Below, one piece after another: positions 1 to 5,392 of a DNA stretch of 8,361 nucleotides. Numbering within the stretch: the stretch's first letter is position 1; each line of letters opens with the position of its first letter. Made by a program: the position numbers and the translations under genes. The notes under the pieces were generated by a model that saw only the letters and a list, made by a program, of their open reading frames with translations, had not been told where the DNA came from and ran no database searches. Origin of the DNA: B8-G4 sp033720735 (lineage in GTDB: Bacteria > Bacteroidota > Bacteroidia > Chitinophagales > Saprospiraceae); contig JAWWBX010000199.1 of NCBI GenBank assembly GCA_033720735.1, positions 1 to 8,361 on the forward strand. The letters run 5' to 3'.

Positions 1-128
1 CGCTCCAGGACCAGGGTTTTCAGTCCTTTCTCGCACAGTTCCTTGGCTGCAAAGCCGCCGGAAATGCCGGACCCAATGACAATGGCATCGTAGGTGATGG
101 ATTCTTCTCCCTGGGAATTAAAGTACAT
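1..128 (-). CDS. GMC-family oxidoreductase, N-terminal fragment (runs off the left edge)
   Basis: Only the first 42 complete codons are in the window. They read MYFNSQGEESITYDAIVIGS and continue with GISGGFAAKEL, then end in KTLVLE at the edge. Residues 14-42 form a beta-alpha-beta dinucleotide-binding fold: the GSGISGG loop at 19-25 is the GxGxxG motif that holds the FAD ADP moiety, and the terminal Glu after TLVL is where the ribose-binding acid sits. This N-terminus is typical of Bacteroidota GMC (glucose-methanol-choline) oxidoreductases, flavoenzymes that oxidise alcohols or sugars. The substrate cannot be told from this piece. The ATG at 126-128 is the only plausible start, because an in-frame TGA lies four codons upstream. 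It follows the methyltransferase gene on the same strand after 72 bases. That gap contains a TATAAT-like string (minus strand, 183-178) with no convincing partner element, so a separate promoter is possible but unproven. Confidence 0.82.
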   Translation of the reverse strand, partial: MYFNSQGEESITYDAIVIGSGISGGFAAKELCEKGLKTLVLE

Positions 129-200
129 ATGACGAGCACATCAAGACAACCCCTGTTCCTTTCGTTTGAAGCAGTGCATTATACAAAAATTCTCGTGTGT

Positions 201-959
201 TTAGATGCCGGCCGCGCGAAAGTGCGCACAGCAGATCGCCGCCGCAACCGCCACATTAAGGGACTCCGCTCCAAGGCTGAAATCCGAGGGGATGCTGACC
301 TGTTGTGTGCAATGTCCGAGATCCTTCGAAGGAATGCCGTGAGACTCGTTCCCCAGCACGAGCAGTCCATGGGTAGGAGGTGTCAAGCCCCAGAGCGGCT
401 CGCCTTCCAGAGCCGTGCACCACACCGGAATCTTGCCACCTGCCACCAGGGTACTCAGTGCGCCGACCATGGGTGTGACCCGGAAAACGCTGCCCATTGA
501 TGCCTGGATCACTTTGGGATGATAGATATCCACGCAATCTTCAGACAAATACACGTGCCGGAAGCCAAACCAATCGGCCACCCGCAGGATCGTGCCCAGA
601 TTGCCGGGGTCGCGGACGCCATCGAGATACAGGCACAACTGATGTTGCGGCTGACTGAGGTCGAGCGGTACCACGGGCATTGCCGCCACGGCCAGTACCC
701 CTTGCGGGGTCTTCAGAGCGGATACTTTGGTCAGCTCGCGCAGCGTTACTGATACGACCTCACCTCCGGAAGTCCTCAGGAGATTGGCATGCGCTGCCAA
801 CCACTCCGGCGTGCCGTAAATCTCCTCAATCTCGATGAGCGAACCGGCGAGCGCCTCCGTCACGACTTTGGTCCCCTCGACCACGATTTTGTGATACTTT
901 TGACGGTATTTCCGGAGCTGGAGGGAGCGTACAAACGTTATCTTGCTCTTCGAAAGCAT
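201..959 (-). CDS. TrmH/SpoU-family RNA 2'-O-ribose methyltransferase
   Basis: The 252-residue protein matches the usual two-part TrmH family design. A short N-terminal substrate-binding domain (about residues 1-95, with KIVVEGTKVV near 24) precedes an alpha/beta-knot SPOUT catalytic domain. All three SpoU motifs are visible: motif 1 with N120, G122 and catalytic-type R126 (DPGNLGTILR), motif 2 LGNESHGI at 202-209 with E205, and motif 3 IPSDFSLGAESLNV at 223-236 with S233 and N235. Family knowledge: these dimeric enzymes use SAM to methylate the 2'-OH of a ribose in rRNA or tRNA. The exact target nucleotide cannot be read from the sequence, and RlmB-like 23S activity is only one possibility. 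I chose the ATG at 957-959 because MLSKSKITFVRSLQLRKYR is the family's typical N-terminus. A TTG seven codons upstream would run into tamL. The gene is divergent from tamL with six bases between the start codons, so its promoter must lie inside tamL. Confidence 0.93.
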   Translation of the reverse strand: MLSKSKITFVRSLQLRKYRQKYHKIVVEGTKVVTEALAGSLIEIEEIYGTPEWLAAHANLLRTSGGEVVSVTLRELTKVSALKTPQGVLAVAAMPVVPLDLSQPQHQLCLYLDGVRDPGNLGTILRVADWFGFRHVYLSEDCVDIYHPKVIQASMGSVFRVTPMVGALSTLVAGGKIPVWCTALEGEPLWGLTPPTHGLLVLGNESHGIPSKDLGHCTQQVSIPSDFSLGAESLNVAVAAAICCAHFRAAGI

Positions 960-968
960 GCGCGCATG
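957..968. other. 12-bp perfect palindrome carrying both divergent start codons
   Basis: The string CATGCGCGCATG is its own reverse complement. Its right end is the ATG of tamL (966-968) and its left end, read on the minus strand, is the ATG of the methyltransferase (959-957). Symmetry stops at the flanking bases (G956, A969). Both messages therefore start with the same bases around the initiation codon. Whether this is a binding site or chance in a six-base divergent gap cannot be decided from the sequence. Confidence 0.6.
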
Positions 969-3353
969 ACAGGGATCCAAAGGTGGGAAATTAGGCTTTT
1001 TTTGTACAGCTGTGTTCTCCTCTCAGTTCTCCTTGGCGCCTGCAGTTCCAACAAATATCTCGACGAAGGAGAGTACTTCCTCGAAGAGAATGAAGTGCGC
1101 ATCAAATCGGAGGTGCGGGTCAGGAACAAGAGCGTCCTGCGGACTGCGCTCGAAGAGCGTTACCAGCAGCCTGCAACCCGTACCTTCTTTGGCATACCCC
1201 GGCATTGGTTCTATTATCGCACCATCGACAACCCGGACAGCACCTGGCTCAAATCATGGGTGCAGCGCAAGATCGCCGACCCGCCGGTCATTCTGGACAC
1301 GACGTTGTCCGATCAGACGGTGGTTGCCATGCAGAGATACCTCCGTGAGAAGGGTTACTGGAGTGCCCGGGTGAGCTACCAGACCAAGTTTGACAGGAAA
1401 AGAGCCACCGTCATCTACCATGCCGATCCCTGGCGTCGGTGGCGCGTTGAGTCGATCCGCTACATCAGTCCGGATACTACCATCCAGAGGATCCTCGATA
1501 CCATCGTTACCGAGTCGCACCTCGCCCCCGGAGCACCCGTCGACATCGAACTCTACAATCAGGAGCGACGCCGGATCATCCGCGCATTGCAAAATCGTGG
1601 TTATGCCAATTTCACGGGTGAATATGTCTCACGACCGCTGAGCGACAGCAGCAACCTCAAGATGAAACTGGAGATCGAGATCTTCAACCCTCCCGAAGGC
1701 AGGCATCAGGCGTATACCATCGGTGAGATCACCGTGTATCCCGATTATTCCGAGCCGGGACCAACGACGATCGACACCGTCATAGAGGGCGTCAGGTTTA
1801 TCACCGCCGGCGAACGCATCCTTGTCAAACCGGACATCATCCTCCGCAATATCTATCTGCAACGCGGGAAACTGTACAATCGCGATGACTTTGACAAGTC
1901 GTACAGGCAACTGAGCAAACTCGATACCTACAAATTTGTCTCGATCAAGGCGTCACATAGTGCCCGGGACTCGACCGTGCTCGACTACACGATCATCCTG
2001 ACCCGCAACAAGAAGATGGGCATCGGGGGCGACCTCGAACTCAATTACGCCTCTCTCTCGGGCGGACAGCGGTCACTCATGGGGCTGGGAGCCAATGTCA
2101 ACTACCGCAACCGCAACCTCTTTCGTGGCGCAGAGCTCTTCCTGACCAATCTGGAAACTGGTGTTGAGATCAATCTACGTGATGCAGACAACCGGTTCAA
2201 CTCACTCAATTTCAGCCTGCAGAACAATCTGCTGGTACCCAAATTTATCGACCCGCTGAACTTCTATTCCCGTCTTAACAAAACACGGATCGGAAAGAAC
2301 GGCCTGCTGGGTGACAATGTATTTCGCTGGATCCGTGAAGGCAACAGCCGGATCAACCTGAGCTACCAGTTCCTGTCGCTGTTCGACCTCTACAGTTATC
2401 ATACGTTGAGCGCCAGCCTTGGTTACGATGCCCAGCCAGATGCGCAGCGACGCTTTGAACTCAACCACATCGGGCTCAACTATTTCAGTCCGACCACACA
2501 GCCGGCATTTGACACGATCCTGTCGAGGAACCGCTTTCTGCGGGAAAGTTTTGGCAAACAACTGTTTACCGGTCTGTTCTTCCGTGATTACCGGTACATC
2601 TTCAACAGTCAGATCAGCCCAGGCGGCAATTCGTACAGCATTATCCACAGTGCAGAACTGTCAGGCCTGGAGATCCTGGGGATCAATTCACTCTACAACG
2701 CGCTGTCGGGCAGAACGGGCAAATTCAGTATCGGGAGTGACACGGCGTCAGCCATTGATTTTGCCCATTATGCCAAGTTCGAATTTGACTCCCGATTTTA
2801 CCGGCAACTTACGAGCACCAAGCAGCTGGCGTTCCGGCTTTCGGCTGGCGTCGCTTTCCCGTATGGACCCTTCACCCGGCAGGTGCCGTTTGTCAAACAG
2901 TTCTATCTGGGCGGTCCGCTCAGTATCCGCGCCTGGCAGATCCGCGAACTCGGGCCCGGAGGATATGAAGACACTTCCTTCAATGCGGACACCAGTGTGG
3001 TGTTTTACCAGACCGGCGATGTCAAACTCGAGCTCTCTGGTGAGTATCGTTTCAAGATCGGCTGGATCCTGGAAGGAGCGCTCTTTGTCGACGCCGGCAA
3101 CGTGTGGACCTTACAGAAAGATCCCGAGCGCCCCGGTGCCAACTTTTCCGGCGATTTCCTCAAGCAGATCGCGATCGGAACGGGATTCGGGCTGCGTATG
3201 GACTTCAATTATTTTCTGATCAGGCTCGATCTGGGCCTCAAGGTCCGCAATCCCTTCCCCGACGAGGAAGGGCGATACTGGCTGTTCCATGAGATCAAGG
3301 ATTTCTCCTTCGACCTTATCAATACCAACTTTGCAATCGGATATCCGTTTTGA
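966..3353 (+). CDS. tamL: TamL, lipoprotein BamA/TamA-family outer-membrane assembly factor
   Basis: The protein has 795 residues. It begins with a lipoprotein signal: a basic start, a hydrophobic stretch and the lipobox LGAC, so C26 would be lipidated. The sequence CSSNKYLDEGEYFL follows, close to the normal TamL mature N-terminus. Residues about 40-348 look like three POTRA-type domains (for example RRIIRALQNRGYANF near 202 and GKLYNRDDFDKSYRQLSKLD near 301). A beta-barrel runs from about 350 to the C-terminal Phe 795. The barrel holds the loop-6 motif as SIRAWQIRELGPG (R655), where BamA has VRGF, and the conserved FVDAGNVW at 707-714. Family knowledge: TamL is the Bacteroidota version of TamA, anchored as a lipoprotein in the outer membrane and thought to work with TamB in inserting envelope components. 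The ATG at 789 is rejected as start because it would extend the protein through the antisense methyltransferase gene and bury the signal peptide. No tamB gene follows. The 3' end faces nth with four bases between. Confidence 0.9.
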   Translation: MTGIQRWEIRLFLYSCVLLSVLLGACSSNKYLDEGEYFLEENEVRIKSEVRVRNKSVLRTALEERYQQPATRTFFGIPRHWFYYRTIDNPDSTWLKSWVQRKIADPPVILDTTLSDQTVVAMQRYLREKGYWSARVSYQTKFDRKRATVIYHADPWRRWRVESIRYISPDTTIQRILDTIVTESHLAPGAPVDIELYNQERRRIIRALQNRGYANFTGEYVSRPLSDSSNLKMKLEIEIFNPPEGRHQAYTIGEITVYPDYSEPGPTTIDTVIEGVRFITAGERILVKPDIILRNIYLQRGKLYNRDDFDKSYRQLSKLDTYKFVSIKASHSARDSTVLDYTIILTRNKKMGIGGDLELNYASLSGGQRSLMGLGANVNYRNRNLFRGAELFLTNLETGVEINLRDADNRFNSLNFSLQNNLLVPKFIDPLNFYSRLNKTRIGKNGLLGDNVFRWIREGNSRINLSYQFLSLFDLYSYHTLSASLGYDAQPDAQRRFELNHIGLNYFSPTTQPAFDTILSRNRFLRESFGKQLFTGLFFRDYRYIFNSQISPGGNSYSIIHSAELSGLEILGINSLYNALSGRTGKFSIGSDTASAIDFAHYAKFEFDSRFYRQLTSTKQLAFRLSAGVAFPYGPFTRQVPFVKQFYLGGPLSIRAWQIRELGPGGYEDTSFNADTSVVFYQTGDVKLELSGEYRFKIGWILEGALFVDAGNVWTLQKDPERPGANFSGDFLKQIAIGTGFGLRMDFNYFLIRLDLGLKVRNPFPDEEGRYWLFHEIKDFSFDLINTNFAIGYPF

Positions 3354-3357
3354 TCCC

Positions 3358-3990
3358 TTACATCCGCGATTTCACACCGTACTTGCTGCAGATCGGGCAC
3401 TCGGCGGGCCGGTGACCCCGTGCCGGGCAGTACTTGCGTCCGAAGTAGATGATCTGCAGATGCACTTTGGCCCAGCTTTCGCGCGGAAATACCTTCTTCA
3501 GGTCCTTTTCGGTCTTCGCCACGTTTTTGCCATTGGACAGCCCCCAGCGGTACGCCAACCGGTGAATATGTGTATCGACCGGGAAGGCTGGCACTCCAAA
3601 GGCCTGTGTCATCACCACCGAGGCCGTTTTGTGCCCCACGCCAGGCAATGCTTCCAGGGCATCCATGTCAGCCGGCACCTCTCCCCCATGCTCGTCCAGC
3701 AGGATGCGTGAGAGGTTCCAGATATTCTTTGACTTGGCCGGGGCCAGCCCGCACGGGCGGATGATATCTTCGATCTCGGCGATGGCCAGGTCCGTCATTG
3801 CCTGTGGCGTGGCAGCCTGGTCAAACAGCACAGGCGTCGTCTTGTTGACCCGCTCATCGGTGCATTGTGCTGAGAGCAGCACCGCGATCAACAGGGTGTA
3901 CGGGTCGGCATGATCGAGCGGGATGGGTGTCTCGGGAAATTCAGCATCCAGGATCTTCTGGATGGCACGTGCCTTCTCTTGTCGTGTCAT
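3358..3990 (-). CDS. nth: Endonuclease III (DNA glycosylase/AP lyase)
   Basis: At 210 residues it has the normal family length. It removes oxidised pyrimidines from DNA and cleaves at the abasic site in base-excision repair. Visible signatures are SAQCTDERVNKTTP at 40-53, the helix-hairpin-helix LPGVGHK at 115-121 with the catalytic lysine K121, and VDTHIHR at 138-144 with the catalytic aspartate D139. The C-terminal iron-sulfur region is unusual. The family pattern is C-x6-C-x2-C-x5-C, whereas here the cysteines are C188, C198 and C201 (spacing x9 and x2), and the fourth position is K207 in the tail KYGVKSRM. The 4Fe-4S cluster is therefore probably absent or ligated differently. The ATG at 3988-3990 lies three bases after the stop of the acyl-CoA reductase gene, which implies co-transcription and probably translational coupling. 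The 3' end is four bases from the end of tamL, which leaves no room for a terminator between them. Confidence 0.95.
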   Translation of the reverse strand: MTRQEKARAIQKILDAEFPETPIPLDHADPYTLLIAVLLSAQCTDERVNKTTPVLFDQAATPQAMTDLAIAEIEDIIRPCGLAPAKSKNIWNLSRILLDEHGGEVPADMDALEALPGVGHKTASVVMTQAFGVPAFPVDTHIHRLAYRWGLSNGKNVAKTEKDLKKVFPRESWAKVHLQIIYFGRKYCPARGHRPAECPICSKYGVKSRM

Positions 3991-3993
3991 CTG

Positions 3994-5019
3994 CTAGGTC
4001 AGATCAAATAAAAAGTCGAGGGTGTTAACGCCATCGGCATAGTCGTCCAGGGCGGGCTGCTGTGCCTGTCCCAGCGGTACGGTACGGACCTGCGTGAATT
4101 TCAGGTCGGAAACCACACACTGGATCTCGTCGGCTTGCGCCAGCAACCGGCGCTCCAACGCTTCGGATGAGGTATACAGCGAATAATAGAGACAGCCTAC
4201 CGGGGAAATTAACTGATCTTTCTGCGCCAACAGCAGGTTGGGCAGGCCGATGTGCTGCTCCTTGTTGAGGATGTAGATGGCCGTGTTGTAATCCAGGTTG
4301 TTGCGGTATTTGTCATGCTGGTTGTAATGCTCATATTCCTTCAAAACTTTCTTCAACAGATCGAAATCATATCCCTCAGGCACAAAGAGATGCGAAACGC
4401 TACGGCAACCCAATCCAAAGTAGCGAAAGACATCCTCGCACAGCCCGTGGAGCTGCTCTTCCGATTCGTCGCCGCCCAGTACTGCCACGGCATTCCGGTT
4501 CATCCGGATAATGTGCGGGTATTTGCCAAAGTACTGCTTGAAGTACCGTGCCGAGTTGTTGCTCCCGGTAGCGATCACCGCATCAAAGCCGGAGAGTTTG
4601 TCGACGATCTCAAACTGCTGCTCCACACGTGGTTCATGCTCTGCGAGCCACTTGAGCAGGAAGGGGATCAGATATTGGTCCCGTTCTGAGAGCTTCAACT
4701 GGGTCTTGTGCCCGGCCACAAACACGGAGAGCACGTCATGGAATCCCACTAACGGCACATTGCCAGCGGCGATTAACCCGACCACCCTGCCATTGTCTCC
4801 ACGGTCCGGATAAGGTTGCAGCCACGCCGTCAGAGCATCCCTGTCCAGAAATTGCCGGGCAATGCTCTCGAGCGCATGTGCGATGTTCTCCTTTGTGAAC
4901 CATGGATTGGTCATGCTGGCCCTGTGGACGTGGGCACCAAGACGTTCGTCATGTTCCAGGATGTATTGCCCAAGGGCAGCCAGGGCATCGATTTTTTCGC
5001 GACGCGTTAATGTGTCCAT
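3994..5019 (-). CDS. LuxC-type acyl-CoA reductase
   Basis: The 341-residue protein resembles the LuxC branch of the aldehyde dehydrogenase superfamily, which reduces an acyl-CoA or acyl-enzyme to an aldehyde with NADPH. Supporting segments are the Rossmann-like strand and loop RVVGLIAAGNVPLVGFHD near 78-95, ATGSNNSARYF near 150-160 and the putative nucleophile C205 in FGLGCRSVSHLFVP. It is shorter than luminescence LuxC proteins (about 480 residues) but fits the stand-alone Bacteroidota version as I remember it. No luxD, luxE or luxAB is in the window, so bioluminescence is not implied, and the natural acyl substrate is unknown. I start it at the ATG 5017-5019 (MDTLTRREKIDALAALGQ). A TTG 30 codons upstream is open but adds a basic, non-conserved leader. 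It lies three bases upstream of nth, as the first gene of a likely two-gene operon. A 25-bp palindromic repeat array begins about 90 bases before its start. Confidence 0.83.
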   Translation of the reverse strand: MDTLTRREKIDALAALGQYILEHDERLGAHVHRASMTNPWFTKENIAHALESIARQFLDRDALTAWLQPYPDRGDNGRVVGLIAAGNVPLVGFHDVLSVFVAGHKTQLKLSERDQYLIPFLLKWLAEHEPRVEQQFEIVDKLSGFDAVIATGSNNSARYFKQYFGKYPHIIRMNRNAVAVLGGDESEEQLHGLCEDVFRYFGLGCRSVSHLFVPEGYDFDLLKKVLKEYEHYNQHDKYRNNLDYNTAIYILNKEQHIGLPNLLLAQKDQLISPVGCLYYSLYTSSEALERRLLAQADEIQCVVSDLKFTQVRTVPLGQAQQPALDDYADGVNTLDFLFDLT

Positions 5020-5069
5020 GCGCAGGTGTAAACGAATGTGGTGTTCAATGGTTGATGTTTGCCATGCAT
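5007..5069 (-). CDS. Possible 20-codon leader ORF overlapping the start of the acyl-CoA reductase gene
   Basis: On the minus strand a purine-rich GAGGAG (5080-5075) sits five bases before an ATG at 5069-5067. This opens a 20-codon frame ending at TAA (5009-5007), in a different frame from the acyl-CoA reductase and overlapping its first codons. The peptide has no recognisable features. It is of note because it is the cleanest Shine-Dalgarno-like arrangement near this gene. Bacteroidota rely little on such sites, however, and a frame this short arises easily by chance. It could be a translational-coupling leader or nothing. Confidence 0.2.
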   Translation of the reverse strand: MHGKHQPLNTTFVYTCAWTH

Positions 5070-5110
5070 CTTGTCTCCTCGTTTGCGCGTGCCAAGATAT
5101 GATGTTCAAT

Positions 5111-5230
5111 ATGTTACGCCCCGCCGGGGCTGGAAATATTGCGCCCCGCTGGGGCTGGAAATGTTACGCTCCTCCGGAGCTGGAACGTTACGCTCCTCCG
5201 GAGCTGGAAATATTGCGCTCCTCCGGAGCT
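5111..5230. repeat. Tandem array of a 25-bp palindromic (REP-like) repeat, about 4.8 units
   Basis: Five head-to-tail units occupy 5111-5135, 5136-5160, 5161-5185, 5186-5209 (24 bp) and 5210-5230 (truncated). Each has a variable linker ending in TTAC or TTGC, then a hyphenated palindrome, then TGGAA. Two stem types occur. The first two units have GCCCC/GGGGC around GCC or GCT, while the last three have GCTCC/GGAGC around TCC. The third stem pair thus switches from C-G to T-A on both arms together, so pairing is kept. There are no unique spacers, so this is not CRISPR. A unit of 25 (not a multiple of three) argues against a coding repeat. Similar palindromic tandem units are common between genes in Bacteroidota; some REP families are moved by TnpA_REP (RAYT) transposases, but none is encoded here. 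Confidence 0.88.
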
Positions 5231-5298
5231 TAGCACATACCGCCCTTCGGACTTGGCCCTCTAACCCTGATGTGTGGCCTGCACGATGACCTTTCTTG

Positions 5299-5318
5299 CC
5301 CCGCCCTTCAGGGCGGGG
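5299..5318. repeat. GC-rich hairpin, 8-bp perfect stem with a TTCA loop
   Basis: CCCCGCCC (5299-5306) pairs perfectly with GGGCGGGG (5311-5318) across the tetraloop TTCA. No T-run follows on either strand: the plus side continues TTATGGG and the minus side CAAGAAAGG. It is therefore not a standard intrinsic terminator, although a stem this stable could slow polymerase or protect an mRNA 3' end. With the neighbouring hairpin at 5341-5352 and the conserved-looking spacer between them, it resembles a dispersed two-hairpin intergenic element that I associate with Bacteroidota genomes. That association is from memory and not checked. Confidence 0.7.
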
Positions 5319-5331
5319 TTATGGGAAACGG

Positions 5332-5352
5332 AAAAATCCGGGGCTTTAGCCC
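5332..5352 (-). terminator. Weak hairpin plus T-run downstream of rluD, possible terminator
   Basis: Read on the minus strand, about 40 bases after the rluD stop, GGGCT and AGCCC form a five-base stem around AA (5352-5341). CGGA follows, then five T residues (5336-5332). The stem is short and the T-run is offset by a few bases, so this is at best a modest rho-independent terminator for rluD. It may instead be one half of the two-hairpin repeat described at 5299-5318. Confidence 0.3.
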
Positions 5353-5392
5353 AGACGAGTAACATCTGACGCAGGTCCCACACAAATTCCCA

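Larger units (their letters stand above)
5020..5392. other. 373-base gene-free region between rluD and the acyl-CoA reductase gene
   Basis: No conserved protein is encoded here on either strand. Open frames crossing it are made of repeat translations or are shadows of rluD. From right to left (direction of flanking transcription) it holds: the short stretch after the rluD stop; a weak hairpin followed by five T residues (5352-5332); a strong GC-rich hairpin (5318-5299); about 70 bases with no clear structure (5231-5298, perhaps including a decayed repeat near 5237-5256); the 25-bp palindromic repeat array (5230-5111); and about 90 bases of leader before the acyl-CoA reductase ATG. A promoter for the acyl-CoA reductase-nth operon should lie here, but I see no good match to the Bacteroidota -33/-7 consensus. 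Confidence 0.7.

Noticed and set aside
178..183. TATAAT-like box on the minus strand before the GMC oxidoreductase gene
   Set aside because: No -35 or Bacteroidota -33 element lies at a suitable distance, and a single hexamer in AT-rich DNA is weak evidence.
789..965. Upstream in-frame ATG that would extend TamL by 59 residues
   Set aside because: The extension is antisense to the well-supported methyltransferase gene and would put the lipoprotein signal peptide and lipobox in the middle of the protein.
997..1003. Run of seven T residues in the TamL signal peptide region, a possible phase-variable tract
   Set aside because: Seven bases is short for slippage-based switching, and nothing else suggests phase variation of an assembly factor.
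2419..3219. 266-codon open frame on the plus strand inside tamL
   Set aside because: It is a shifted frame of tamL with Ser/Arg-rich, non-conserved composition, while the tamL frame carries clear family motifs.
3994..5019. Bioluminescence (lux) locus
   Set aside because: Only a LuxC-like protein is present, with no luciferase, acyl-transferase or acyl-protein synthetase genes. Stand-alone LuxC homologues occur in non-luminous bacteria.
5111..5230. CRISPR array
   Set aside because: Repeat units touch each other with no unique spacers of constant length, and there are no cas genes in the window.
4862..5233. Plus-strand open frame ending in a Pro/Glu/Leu repeat peptide
   Set aside because: The repeat peptide is only a translation of the palindromic DNA array, whose 25-bp unit shifts frame at each copy. 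The rest is antisense to the acyl-CoA reductase gene.
5299..5318. GC-rich hairpin as a classic rho-independent terminator
   Set aside because: No T-run follows the stem on either strand. Only the weaker neighbouring hairpin has one.
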